Shown piece after piece: positions 1-11,279 of a DNA stretch of 64,000 nt. Location of the stretch: the NCBI GenBank assembly GCA_034401795.1, contig CM067366.1, positions 80,485,647 to 80,549,646 on the forward strand, read 5' to 3'. The stretch's first letter is position 1. Each line of letters begins with the position of its first letter. The notes below the pieces were generated by a model. The model ran no database searches. It saw only the letters and a list, made by a program, of their open reading frames with translations, and was not told the DNA's origin. This DNA comes from Chaetoderma sp. LZ-2023a (taxonomy: Eukaryota > Mollusca > Caudofoveata > Chaetodermatida > Chaetodermatidae). The position numbers and the translations under genes were made by a program.

Positions 1-65
1 ATTGTATTATATTTGTATATCAATTTCTCTGAATTACCTATCTCCTTATAATGCACATGTCTATG

Positions 66-310
66 TAGGGCGAAATGACCTAGGGCGAACGGAAATATGA
101 GGGGGGGTGTGCGAAACGACCTGAGGTGAATGGGACAGGGCGCGAAACGGTATGCGGGGTGAATGGGATAGGGGACGAAACGACCCGGACTCGACATATA
201 TCCCCAGTAGAGGGACTTCTAGGTCGACTCTCTGACGCAAGTGTTAGCTGCCGCTCACGAATGTCTGCCAGAGTTAGGAACGATGCATCACTGATTGGCG
301 AAAACTGAGG
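66..310. repeat. Degenerate short tandem repeat, G-rich
   Basis: A loosely tandem, about 25-bp motif of the type GGGCGAAACGACC / GTGAATGGGA recurs at 68-200 and then decays. It is open in two frames by chance, but the peptides follow the repeat and look non-coding. No flanking element ends were recognised. Confidence 0.5.
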
Positions 311-954
311 CCATTGATATGTCATAAATAGCCGTGTCAAAATTGGTGGATTTGTTACACTCTAAATTTTTTATGTCATTACGAATTTGATTTTCTCCAT
401 CACGTAGTTTATCTATCATGAATGATGAATTGTGTAAGGTGTCTACCAATACAATGGGCATTGACTTCGGCGGACAACCTAGTTGAATCCATAAATTATA
501 TATATTTTGCTACTGAATAAATAATCTTGAATCTTATCAAGGGAGGTTATATATCATTTTGTTCCTAAACATGTTCTCTTTCAAATGAAACCATTCCTGT
601 AGGATTCTGTTCAGTGAAAGAAACTGTAGGGCATTATAAACAAAACTAGTCCGGGGTGGACCCGGAGGTGCCGGAAGAAGTGTAGAAATCATACTATTAC
701 CAGTACTGCTAGAATTAGTGGTTTCAGTTTGATTCTAGCATCAGCCACTAGAGGTGACCCAAAGCACAGGAAGCCATATCTAGGTCAAGGTCAGGCCAAA
801 GGATTTTTTGGGGTCACATCAGTTTTCATGCACACGGTCATTTTTTGTGTCTGAATACTCTAAAATTTATTCAGACTAGGTGAGAAAAAATCCCAATGCA
901 AGCAGGATGGTTCGGAAACGATACTATTGGACACCATTTTTAGGAACAACTGGA
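311..954. other. No recognisable feature
   Basis: AT-rich sequence without a convincing open frame, hairpin element or tandem repeat. I see nothing to annotate here. Confidence 0.5.
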
Positions 955-966
955 TTCCCTGGATAG

Positions 967-1685
967 ATAAACTACATCTGGAGAAACTCAAACCAGTGTA
1001 GGTTTTATTATGTGAGTGTTATAGAGCTGGTGACAGATTGTCTGAGGGCAAATTATTATACCATAAAGGGGACACAGAAACTACATTCAGTGGCTTCAGC
1101 AAATGAAGATGGAGCACTGAATACCAGACTCCTTTCCTGTTATTGTCTAAACTGTGTTAGTAGAGATTATGAGAGATGTGAAAATGATGATTATGTTGAA
1201 ACTTTCAAACTTGTGAAATTCTCTGATTCAAATAACCAATCAGTTGATTCAGATGATGCCAAACCGGATACAGCTCATACTCTCCCATATCAATCAATCA
1301 ATCAATAATCCAATGTATGAAATTATATTTTCAGGCAGTGTAGTTGCTGTTAGACCTAATGTGGAGTCATTGAGTGACTATTTCTTATTTCATGTCCCTT
1401 CCAATGGGGTGCTCTCCCTATCAAATTATCATACTTTTTCTGGCCGTTTTTGTATTATGCTGGAACAAACATTTTGATGGGCTTCTATTATTCATGTATT
1501 ATTATGAATATGTAAAAACAACCAGGAAAGGTTGTTTCTATAAAGCCAGGGATTCTGATAATGTGGTCATTCCTGTTGGATGTGTAATGTATGTTGGTGT
1601 AGATTTCATGGAAAATAATGATGATACTTTTATTCTAAGAAACCAAGACAATGTGGATATCATATGTTCAATAACTACCGTTTAA
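967..1685 (+). pseudogene. Decayed fragment of a Cys-containing unknown protein (C-terminal part)
   Basis: Three successive plus-strand frames each carry protein-like sequence that together look like one broken coding region. Frame 1 (about 967-1308) has a segment reading KGTQKLHSV followed by a CYCLNC...C cluster. Frame 2 (from 1313) carries GSVVAVRPNVESLSDYF. Frame 3 (about 1495-1685) ends VMYVGVDFMENNDDTF...DIIC and then a stop. The order resembles the C-terminal portion of a multi-copy uncharacterised protein type I associate with invertebrate and fish genomes; this resemblance is from memory and unverified. At least two frame changes and no visible N-terminal part indicate a dead fragment rather than a gene. 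No splice sites at the frame changes look convincing. Confidence 0.4.
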
Positions 1686-2130
1686 ACTGTCTTAATGTGT
1701 CAATAGTTTGCTCTGTCATTCATTCACAATATAATATATAATGTAGAACATAGGAAATGAAACATTAAGGGTCTCATGCAAAAACTACTATCAACTCTTC
1801 ACTGTGCCACAAACCAGACTAAAAATGGATGGAGATGGAGAAAGTTACATCATTTCAATGATCGAAGGTCACTTTTGACAAAAGGAGGAAAACGTTCAGC
1901 CATTCCCATGCATTTCTAGTTAATTAAGATCATTTAATTGCTAATGTCTGGTTAAATAACCTTGATTCATAAATTTTGTTTACATTTTCTGACTGGGCTT
2001 TGAAACCTGATTGATTGGTAGAAAAATGGTAAATTTGTAACATTAACACTTTTTCACGGCTATTTGTGACATGTAACCCATTCTTGTATTAATGATCCCA
2101 CACATGGGACGTGCTGGTTGGGCAGGTTGC
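1686..2130. other. No recognisable feature
   Basis: AT-rich spacer between the decayed fragment and a more GC-rich block. Nothing supported. Confidence 0.5.
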
Positions 2131-2133
2131 TGG

Positions 2134-2634
2134 TTACAGTGCGCGCTGTTCTACCATTGTAGTATTCCCTATAGTTTTCAGGGGAATACTCTTCAGGGTG
2201 GAACAGCGTCTGCAACACTCAGGACAGATGAGGGGGGGGGGGGGGTTCGCCATCTTGGGTCCCACATCTGGTGATACTTGTATCTCCGGCGTCATGCTGC
2301 CCCACAGGAGTTCCTCCTTGGAGTCCGACAACTGCTGGCTAGCTCGCCTCAGAGAGAAGAGTGTGCGTGCCACCGGCGACCACAAAGACTGACCTCTAGG
2401 GTCAGTGGAACGTTCACGTTCCAGTGAGGCCAGGCGACCATTGTTGGCTGTGGCGAACGCCACTGTGTGATCCCGACTGTTGGTGTAGCCGGTGTGTCTC
2501 TGCATTACTATTAGTGTCTTAAATTTAGAATTGTATTTGGTCGGCGAGTTGTAAGCCAGCTTTGAGCTGAAAGATGCTGGATTAAGAATTTGAAACTGTT
2601 GTCTGCAATATAGAGAAAGTGACTTACTTGCCAT
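2134..2634 (-). CDS. Unassigned minus-strand open frame, possible exon
   Basis: A 166-codon open frame on the minus strand in the most GC-rich part of the left flank. Two splice-like signals bracket its middle. A pyrimidine-rich tract ending TATATTGCAG (minus strand, near 2603) would be a good acceptor. A CAA|GTATCA donor-like site (near 2276) follows a segment reading LLWGSMTPEIQ. The interior has a balanced composition (for example SLWSPVARTLFSLRRASQQLSDSKEELLWG), which is more protein-like than most chance frames here, but I do not recognise the family. If translated from the first ATG, the N-terminus is Ser/Lys/Arg-rich with few acidic residues, as a mitochondrial presequence would be. 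It could be an internal or terminal exon of a minus-strand gene, or chance. Confidence 0.25.
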   Translation of the reverse strand: MASKSLSLYCRQQFQILNPASFSSKLAYNSPTKYNSKFKTLIVMQRHTGYTNSRDHTVAFATANNGRLASLERERSTDPRGQSLWSPVARTLFSLRRASQQLSDSKEELLWGSMTPEIQVSPDVGPKMANPPPPLICPECCRRCSTLKSIPLKTIGNTTMVEQRAL

Positions 2635-3944
2635 CTGTGTTATGCTTTGCCAAAGATACCTAACCTATCCTTATGTATACAGAAGGTACCCCTGTAAGGG
2701 AGGAGTCCGTGTGCGTTTAATTAACTTAATATAAATTAACGCCCCACGCAGGCCAATAAATTGGTTTTGCGAGAGGACAGTTCCTCGCACGGGCCTTTGT
2801 CACAGGAAAATGAGGAGGAGCAGCCAAAACCTTTCCCTCCATCTAGATCAATGCCTAAGTGTGCAAAATTATCCAATGTTTTAATTATTTAGTGAGGTGT
2901 GTACACTGTTTTACGTGGTGCCGTGGCACCCGTTTCAGCAGAATCCGGTGCCGTCGCCATGTGAATTAGTTGCTTGTTTAGTCGTCGCCGCATTATTTTA
3001 GCGGTCCTTCCTGAGGAGCTAAGCCAATCTTTAGTTATTGGGGCCAAACACATGATTTATGCCTCAAACGGCTTAGTGCTTACTTAACTTTAATGGGTTG
3101 TCCTCCTGGCAGATTATCCCAGGCAGCCATCTCGGCATGTACCAATTGGCCCACTCCCTCAGGTTGACGGCGCATACATGTTGCTGGTTGATGAGCCCGA
3201 AGCTGATGAGCGACTTCTGGCCACATGTCAGCACAACCACAAATAACAAGACAAGGACAGGATAACACACAAAAGCATTAGAAAGCAATGTATCTAGTTA
3301 CGGCGCAGGCGGAAGAAGCGGCTGGCAGACATTGGGGACCTTCCTGGAAGGCGTGGAGAGCTGATTGGCTTCTCCCAGTCATCATAGAGTTGGTCTGCGA
3401 ACCGCGTTTTCAGCCCACGCCAGGTGTGTCGAGAGCGAACCATGTTAGATTCGCTCCATGGAGCTAACATTTAGCTGCATTAAGGTTATGTAGTTGTCCT
3501 GAGGTCTACTGCTTGGACGTACCTACTATATAATTATATTTGCGCAGTGAATCCTACTTTGGCTTAAAGACTAGCCAATGGTACCGGTGAAGGTACAGGG
3601 GGAAGTGTGTGAAACATCACCATTTTGATTCTTACCATCAAGAAACTGCTGCGATTTCCCGGGTCAGTGCTAACCAAACCGGCGGAGGGGACTACCAGAC
3701 AATTAGTTGGCCAGAGGGCAGAGCGGCATAGAAAGAGACAGCTGCTCGAGGAACTTAGGACGCAGTAACGTTGGTGGCGAATTATTGAAATCTGGCCTGC
3801 TTTACAATAAACAGCTCTCCTTCAGCAGTCGTCCTTATCTCCTCTATCCTAACAAAATATCTGAGGTTAATACTACCGGTAGTTATGATTAGTCGCCATA
3901 TCTCGAGCCGTATTAGCGAGGCACGAGAGACGACTCTAGTGAAA
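2635..3944. other. Mixed-composition spacer, unassigned
   Basis: Moderately GC-rich, with short open frames on both strands that I do not recognise. A stretch at about 3640-3800 ends in GTTGGTGGCGAATT, which faintly resembles an LTR end followed by a primer-binding site, but no matching second LTR or pol sequence was found. The 5' non-coding exon of the GTPase gene, if it exists, could lie anywhere upstream of 13217, including here. Confidence 0.3.
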
Positions 3945-4605
3945 AAGTGTTGGCATATTTTGAAAATGATTTGACTGAAAATTGTTGCTGCAAGAACTTT
4001 CAAACCGAATTGTTCTCAAACTAATCAGCAGGATTTTCAATGTAGTAACACATTCTGAAGATATTTCTAGCAATTCGATTGATAGTCATTGCTGACTAAG
4101 GCAGTAGCAACATTATTAAATTCTCAGAATAATTAGTGTCGAGCTGCTAATATCATTAACTAATACATGTTTGTACAATTAGCTAGGCCTGTGTCATAAA
4201 CGCAATAGAGATCCGCTGTGGAATATATTTGCATAGATGAGTAGGTCAGCAAAGCGTCTGCATGAGCTGTCATGCAGTGGCATACTTACTTACTGACTGA
4301 GCAGTTTTGAGCATATTTCACATCTGATCTGGACAATTTATATGACACAGGTCTACCGAATTGTACGTACATATGTTAGTTAACCACATTGAAAATCTGG
4401 CAATGATTATTCTGGGAATAATTTGACAAAGTTGTTGCTGATTTAGTCAGCAATGACTGTCAATCGAACTGCTTCAAATACCATTAGAATGTGTTATTCC
4501 ATTGATAGTCCAACTGATTATTTTGAAAACAATCTGTTTGGAAGTTGTTGCAGCAATGATTTTCAGTCAAATCATTTTCAAATCATTAGATAGTAGAACT
4601 TTTCT
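3945..4605. repeat. Large imperfect palindrome (fold-back element)
   Basis: The left arm (about 3945-4140) is the reverse complement, with mismatches, of the right arm (about 4400-4600), around a loop of about 260 bp. Matching blocks include GACTGAAAATTGTTGCTGCA at the left outer arm with TGCAGCAATGATTTTCAGTC on the right, and TAGTCATTGCTGACTAAGGC with GATTTAGTCAGCAATGACTG. Each arm itself contains smaller hairpins related to the fold-back core found throughout the window. No coding capacity. Confidence 0.65.
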
Positions 4606-5160
4606 TGTGATTATTTTGCAAATAATTTGAACGAAAATTGCAGCTAGAAAAAATATCTGGCTGAGCACGTTTCATGTTTACAATAGGAAATACACATTTA
4701 GAATCGAACTTGCTACACGATATACCGTTAGATCCGCTCACCTCGGAGGCTAACATTAGACTGACTTTTGTTAGCATTACAGGAATGGTTTTATACTGGA
4801 CTTGGCGCAACAGTGAGAAGAGCAGAATCCCATATAATGGCGACTCAGAAGTTGGTCTTCACTGAAATTTTCAAATATTTTCCCAATGTTATTGCTTTAA
4901 TATATACACAAACATATCTCTGTTGTGAAACTTCTCCCAAATGATAGGACGAATAGCTAGTTAAGATTTGACCATGTTGACGTTGTAACACACAAATTTG
5001 TTTAATTCTGCTGTACTAAGAACCGATTTCCACGATTCTGAGCGGTAAAAGAACGTACTTAGTTCACTTTCAAGTTAAAATGTTGGGGTTGTTTTAAGAA
5101 TGGTGGAGTGTTCTGTAGACCTTAGCAAATTTAGGAATGGTGTTGGTGTATGTCGTGTCC
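4606..5160. other. No recognisable feature
   Basis: AT-rich sequence. Nothing supported beyond a short poly-C run at 5160-5170. Confidence 0.45.
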
Positions 5161-5177
5161 CCCCCCCCCCTTTGTCA

Positions 5178-5690
5178 GCTATATCTGCCCTTGATCTGCT
5201 TTGTCAATTTATCTGTCTTATTTTGCTTTGTCACGTATATATACCTTTCATTTTGCTTTGTCAATTTATCTGCCTTTTATTATGCTTCTCACATATAAAT
5301 TGCCAAGTGCTTAGCATGAATTTAATTACTTTGCTGCTAAGTGTGTAATTAATGCATCCCAGCTGACCAGCTTGCAAACGATGTTACTGGAACATCTGCC
5401 AGTCAAGTTGACCCACAATATTCAGCAGAAACTGCAGTCTCTCAATTTCATGACAACAACACACGAAAGGTGTCATATGCACTACAACTTATCTCATTGT
5501 AACCTGCTGCTGTCATTGACAACAACATCTCCCAGTAAAATTGGTTCCAAAATATTCACCAGAATGGCCCATACATCATAGCGAAACTATTACCTCTGGT
5601 CTGAGAGGGTAGGCTATAGTTGGCATTGGTGTGAAAATGAAGTTGATTCCCTAGTAGTATTATTAGCCAATGTACACGTTGTTCTAAACC
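5178..5690. repeat. Dispersed repeat, copy 1: T-rich tandem part plus unique tail
   Basis: It starts with a T-rich run of about 30-bp units (ATCTGCCTTTTATTTTGCTTT type, 5178-5300). It continues into a tail containing ACATCTCCCAGTAAAATTGG (5525) and ATTAGCCAATGT (5663). The same order recurs at 11280-11640, so this is a dispersed element and not simple sequence. Open frames across it follow the repeat period and are not genes. Confidence 0.55.
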
Positions 5691-5698
5691 CAATGACT

Positions 5699-6103
5699 CA
5701 ATGGACCATTCCGGTTTTAGTTAGCTATGCCCCGCCCATCTCTAGCTAAGCTCCACCCACACCTCGCTCATGTTGGGATCGATCGATCTCTGAACACCCT
5801 GACTATCAATTTCCAAAAAACTACACAGGTAAGCTGTTGAATATTTTGAAACTAATTTGACTGGGTGCTGTTGCTGCCTAAGGCAGCAACAGCGCCCAGT
5901 CAAATTAGTTTCAAAATATTCAACAGCATGTTTATTAAATAGCAAAGAATTACAACGACATGCAATTCATACAATGTATCGGACCATTTGAGATTTGGTG
6001 AGTTCTATATGGAACCCTTTGTGAAGTCATCATACACGAGCTGATCTGATTATGACGTCATACTACGTCTGATGATGGATGGATACTCTGGAAAGGTGAA
6101 TTG
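5699..6103 (+). mobile_element. Fold-back MITE, family A, copy 1
   Basis: A non-coding element of about 0.4 kb. Its ends read CAATGGACCATTCCGG and CTCTGGAAAGGTGAATTG (short imperfect terminal inverted repeats). Conserved body motifs are GCTATGCCCCGCCCATCTC and GTTGGGATCGATCGATC. A 93-bp near-perfect central palindrome spans 5834-5926, with its tip at GCTGCCTAAGGCAGC. No open frame could encode a transposase. Confidence 0.75.
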
Positions 6104-6250
6104 CACTTAATCATGTGTCCTGTTATCCCAAAATGCTAAATATTTAATTAACAAGCATTATTAGCTCACCTAGCCTGAAAGGCCAAGTGAGCTTATGTCG
6201 TGGCGACCATCCGTCGTGTGTCCGTCTGTCCATCAACCTTTCCTTTAAAG

Positions 6251-6281
<31 letters not shown>

Positions 6282-6858
6282 CAATTATATTTGGCAGGAA
6301 GCATCCTTAGGGCATAGGGATCCAAGTTTGTTCAAATGAAGCCGATCGGCCAATAAAGGCCGGTGGCCATCTTGGATTTTGGCCGATTTTTAGAAACGTC
6401 TTTAAAAATCTCCAAAACCGCTTGAGAGATTGAAGGAAACCTCATGAAATATGATCATGGGGAAAAGCCCAACCAAATTTGTTCAAGGGAGCTTAATAGG
6501 TCAAATAGTTTGGTGGCCATCTTGGTTGACCTAGTTTTAGCAAAAATAACTTCTCCAGAACCGCTGAAGGGATCAGGTCAAGATTTGGCAGATATGATTA
6601 GGGACTAAGGGCCATGGGCCAATCAAAATATAGCATGTTTGGCGGCCATATTGGAATTTTTTATTTGATGGATTTTGAGGCCGAAATTGGTTTTATCTAG
6701 GTTTTTGGGTATTCTGATCTCAAATTTGCAATTTTCGAAACTCTTGGATAAACGGTTTGGTGGCCATCTTGGATCATTTTCCCGCCAAAAGGTCCCATAC
6801 TAAAGCAATGGGAAATTAAAAATATCTTCTCGAGAACTACTAGGCCGATTTCAATTAT

Positions 6859-8496
6859 TAGCTCACCTGGCCAGAATGTGAGCTTATGCCATGGCGACCG
6901 TCCGGCGTCTGTCCGTCCGTCCGTCCGTCCGTCAACTTTTTCCTTTAAACGACTTCTCAATAACCACTGGGCCGATTTCAATTATATTTGGCAGGATGTA
7001 TCCTTAGGGCATAGGGATCCAAGTTTGTTCAAACAAAGCCGATTTGGCCGGTGGCCATCTTGGATTTTGGCTGATTTTAGGAAATGGCTTTAAAAATCTT
7101 CTCCGAAACCGCTTGGTGGATTGATTCAAAACTCACGAAATATCATATAGGGCAAGAGCTGAACCAAGTTTGTTCGAAGGAACTTGATTGGCCAAATGGT
7201 TCGGCGGCCATCTTGGATGACTTAGTTTTCGTAAAAACGACTTATTCTGCAGACCTGTTGAACGGATCGGGCTGAAATTTTGTGGATATGATTATGGACT
7301 AAGGGCCATTAAAGTTTGTTCATGGGAAGTTGATAGGCAAAAAACATGGCCGCCATGGACCAATCAAATTTTAGCGTGTTTGGCTGCCATATTCAATTTT
7401 TTTATTTCATGGATTGTGAAGCCGAAATTGGTTTTCTTAACTCCGCTTACTTGTCAGTCAGCTATCGTATAGCGATAACCCTATCCGTCTTCTGTATGTC
7501 CGTCCATCCATCTGTTTGTCCGTCACCAACAATGACGGTTCATTTTGTTATTTCTTGACGGATTGACACCAAACTTGGTCACAATGTTAATGACGGCATC
7601 TAATATCTGTGTTGTGAAAATTAAACTGATAGGACGTCAAATGCCAGAGTTATCACTCCTTAAATATTTGCAGGCTCACTTTCATAGGGCAAATGGTTTG
7701 TTCCCACAGTCTTATCACCATGTCAGATTTTATTGCCATACTAGATATTAAATTCCAATTAACAGATTAACCTTTCCAATACTGCAGAAATATCTAAGAT
7801 ATGTATTATGTGCTCTGACATCTATGCTCTTAAAAATATTTGAAATGCATTTGATTGAAATTTGTTGCTGCCTTTGGCCTAAGGCAGCAATGACTTTCAG
7901 TCAAATTATTTTCTAAATCAACTCCAGCTCACCCTACCCCTGCTGCTAACTTGGTGATTCAGCCAGATGTGCATGTGTTAAATGGATTGTGTGGTGGTGG
8001 GGAATAGCCTGCTATAAAGACCACCTACCTTCCTTTAGAGACCATTTTCTTCAAATTGTATTTAAACCTCTAGTAAGCGTCTGACTGAGTTTTTGCAGAC
8101 GACATATTCCAAAGGTTATATCTCTGAACGTGAAATATTTTGAAAACAATTGGACTGTGGCTAAGCTACCAACAACTTTCAGTCCAATTGTTTTAAAAAT
8201 ATTCAACAAGTCAAGAGCTTTTGAAAATTGAAATTATTGGCTGCACTGGCTTGCAGCAGTGAGACAGTTAAGAAACCAGCTGTTGTTAGCACTGATATCA
8301 TCTATTTTCACTTAAACATTGTTCAAAATCACTAATGTAAAAAAAACCAGTCCAGAGATTGTTGTCAATATCTCGAAAACTAAATCATTTGACTGAAAGT
8401 CATTGGAAGTGACACCGATAGATGTAAAACTTAAGTAAGATTAGTTTGATATGCCAATGTTCCAGGTGAGCGATACAGGCCCATTGGGCCTCTTGT
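6859..8496 (+). mobile_element. HINE-like element E2 nested in E1
   Basis: It begins TAGCTCACCTGGCC exactly after the host motif TTTCAATTAT of E1 and ends GGGCCTCTTGT exactly before the continuing ATTTGG of E1. The uninterrupted target, TTTCAATTATATTTGGC, is seen in other E copies. This gives clean boundaries with no target-site duplication. The interior includes tandem E units and, near 7439-7560, an unrelated segment with TATCGTATAGCGATA. Hairpins occur at 7830-7921 and 8127-8210. Confidence 0.7.
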
Positions 8497-9059
8497 ATTT
8501 GGCATGAAGCATCCTTAAGGCATAGAGATTCAAGTTTGTTCAAAGGAATCCGATTGACCAATTTGGCCGGCGACCATCTTGGATTTTGACCGATTTTTAG
8601 AAATGTTTAAAAATCTTCTCCCAAACCATTTGAGGGATCAATTCAAAACTCACGAAATATAATCTAGGTTAAGCGCTGAATCAACTTTGTTCAAGTGAAC
8701 TTGATTGATCAAATGGTTCAGTGGCCATCTTGGATGACCTAGTTTTCACAAAAACAACTTTTTCCCCAGAACCGCTGAAGCGATCAAGCTGAAATTTGTG
8801 ATATATAATTAGCAACTAAGGGCGATTAATGTTTGTTCAAGAGAAGTTGATTCATCAAAAAACATGGCCGCGGTGGACCAATCAAAATATAGTGTGTTTG
8901 GCAGCCATATTGGATTTCTTTTATTTGATGGATTTTGAGGTCGAAATTCGTTTTATATAGTTTTTGGGTATTCTGATCTCAAATATGCAATTTTTGAAGC
9001 TGTCGGATAAACGGTTTGGCAGCCATCTTGGATCCTTTTCCCGATTTGAATTATATTTA

Positions 9060-9824
9060 TATGACGTCAAGTTGTGGATGCTGAACAATCTCTTACAATT
9101 GAATGAGAAGAAGACTGAGATAATTATGGTCGCTTCATGCCAACTGAAGCCAAATGTTGAAATTGAATCTGTCCAGATTGGCAATTCCAGCATTCCATTT
9201 AGTGACAGTGCTAGGAACATTGGCATCATTTTTGACAACACGATGTCAATGGATCATCAGGTTACTTCCATCTGCAAATCGATATTCATGAATATAAGAA
9301 ACATCAGCAAGATTCGGAAAATTCTAGATGACAATGCAGTAAAAACTCTAGTGCACGCTACAATTACATCGCGACTAGACAATGGAAATTCATTGCTGAG
9401 CGGCATAGCATCAAGCCAATTGCACCGTTTACAGCGAGCCCAGAATACTGCAGCCCGTCTAATTACCTGTTGTAAAGTACGTGATCACATTGCACCTGTT
9501 CTAAAAGCGCTCCACTGGCTTTCGGTAAAGGAGCGCGACTATAAAGTCACGTTTCTGGTGTATAAATGCTTAAATGGCCTGGCACCATCTTATCTATCAT
9601 CGCTATTTTCCAGAAAAATACTCGTACGGTCACTCAGATCAAGCGAACAGTTACTCTGTGTCATACCACCATCTAATCTTTCTATTGGGAAACGTGCTTT
9701 TTCTAATGCTGGACCAAAAATCTGGAATTCTCTTCCCTCAAAAATTTGGAACTGTCATACCATCGAATCATTCAAAACTCAACTGAAAACATACTTCTAC
9801 AAAAACGCATATTGTATTGACTAA
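9060..9824 (+). pseudogene. 5'-truncated CR1/L2-like LINE, 3' end of reverse-transcriptase ORF
   Basis: An open frame of about 255 codons gives the C-terminal part of a non-LTR reverse transcriptase. It contains the region of the type LHRLQRAQNTAARLITC, then DHIAPVLKALHWLSVKERD, KCLNGLAPSYLSSLFS, and the common closing block RAFSNAGPKIWNSLPSKIW...FKTQLKTYF. These blocks are characteristic of CR1/L2/Rex-type LINE tails. The catalytic fingers/palm part and the endonuclease are absent, so the copy is dead on arrival through 5' truncation. It sits inside E1 and is in the same orientation. The frame remains open, suggesting a fairly recent insertion. Confidence 0.8.
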
Positions 9825-9904
9825 ATTCCAATCATATAAATCTTAAGCGCTTTTGAGCAGTTAATCCTGGAATTAGCGCTATATATAAATGCCTAAAACA
9901 ACCA

Positions 9905-9982
9905 TTCAACAAGCGTCCAGTAATTGCATTTAAGAAAAATCCTAATCTACGCGACATCTTGGTAAAAGCGAAACTCAAATAA
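9905..9982 (+). pseudogene. Short Penelope-like tail fragment
   Basis: A 25-codon stretch ending in TAA reads PVIAFKKNPNLRDILVKAKL. This resembles the linker upstream of the GIY-YIG domain in Penelope-like elements. It is too short to classify firmly. It is followed by ACAT microsatellite sequence and then E1 resumes. Confidence 0.4.
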
Positions 9983-11279
9983 GTGTTCAAAACATCAATC
10001 AATGATTTATCATTGTATACTAATCAGGCCATATGGCATCTATTAAACAAAATTGACAATCTCAGGTGATAAAATAAGCAAAAATATTTTCAATTTTTTT
10101 CAATTTTGAAAATTCTGAGCCGGTGCGTTTACAATATTACATACATACATACATATTTGGCAGGAAGCATCCTTAGGGCATAGAGATTTAATTTTGTTCA
10201 AACGAAGCCAATTTGGCCAGTGGCCATCTTGGATTTAAGCTGATTTTTAGAAATGTCTTTAAAAATCTCGTTCTCCGAAACGGCTTGGGGAATCGATTCA
10301 AAACTTATGAAACCTCATCTCGGCAAAGAGGTAAGCCAAGTTTGTCCAAGACAACTTGCGTGACCGAATGGTTCGGCAGCCATCTTGGATGACCTAGTTT
10401 TCCCGAAAACGACTTCTCCAGAACCGCTGAATGGATCAGGCCAAAATTTGGGAGATATGATTAGGGACTAAGAGCCATTAAAGTTTGTTCAAGGGAAGTT
10501 GCTTGGTCAAAAAACATGGCCACCGTGGGCCAATCAAAATGTAGCGTGTTTGGTGGATATATTGGAATTTTTATTAGATGGATTTTGAGGCCAAAATTGG
10601 TTCTGTATATGTTTTTGGGTATTCTGAGCTCAAATTTGCAATTTTCGAAACTGTCGGATAAGCGGTTTGGCGGCCATCTTGCATAATTTTCTCGTCAAAA
10701 GCTCCCAAGCTAAAGCAATGGGAAATTTAAAATGTCTTCTCGAGAACTGCCAGGTGGATTTCAATTATATTTGGCAGGAAGCATCCTTAGGGCATAAGGA
10801 TCCAAGTTTGTTCAAATGAACCCGATCGGCCAATTAGCCCAGCGGCCATTTTGGATTTCGGCCAATTTCAAAGGAAATGTCTTTAAAAATCTTCTCTGAA
10901 ACCACTTGGGGAAATCTTCATCTAGTCCAAGAGGTAAGCCAAGTTTGTTCAAGAGGACTTGATTGACCAAATGGTTCAGTGACCATCTTGGATGACCTGG
11001 TTTTCACGAAAATGACTCCTCCAGAACCGCTGAAGGGATCAGGCCAAAAGTTGGGCCATTAAAATTTGTTCAAGGGAAGGTCATCCATCAAAAAAACATG
11101 GGCGCCGTGGGCCAATCAAAATGTAATGTGTTTGGCGGCCGTATTGCACTTGCAAAAATGTCCACAAACTCATTTAAAAGATTGCTAAACTACCCACCAA
11201 CAATTTTGACAAAAATTGATGGTGCTCTATGTGAGCGACACAGGCCCCTTGGGCCTCTTGTTTAATTACTAATAACAAA

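Larger units (their letters stand above)
6162..11261 (+). mobile_element. HINE-like repeat element E1 (host of nested insertions)
   Basis: The left end TAGCTCACCTAGCC... has a hairpin (GGCC...GGCC, AGTGAGCT). The right end is GTGAGCGACACAGGCCCCTT, then GGGCCTCTTGT, with a second hairpin. The interior is a tandem array of a 0.6-0.7-kb unit carrying AGGAAGCATCCTTAGGGCAT, GGCGGCCATCTTGGAT and similar motifs. E1 is interrupted by element E2 (6859-8496) and by a truncated LINE (about 9060-9985), and resumes at about 10150. Subterminal inverted repeats, end hairpins, internal tandem units and insertion without target duplication match descriptions of non-autonomous Helentron (HINE) elements. That classification is inference. 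Confidence 0.6.

Noticed and set aside
3640-3900. Possible LTR end with a primer-binding-site-like TGGTGGCGAATT
   Set aside because: No second LTR, no gag/pol homology and no target duplication could be seen nearby.
6697-8470. Several open frames of 60-95 codons on both strands
   Set aside because: They recur with each HINE-like copy (41-46 kb as well) and contain no domain. They are by-products of the repeat.
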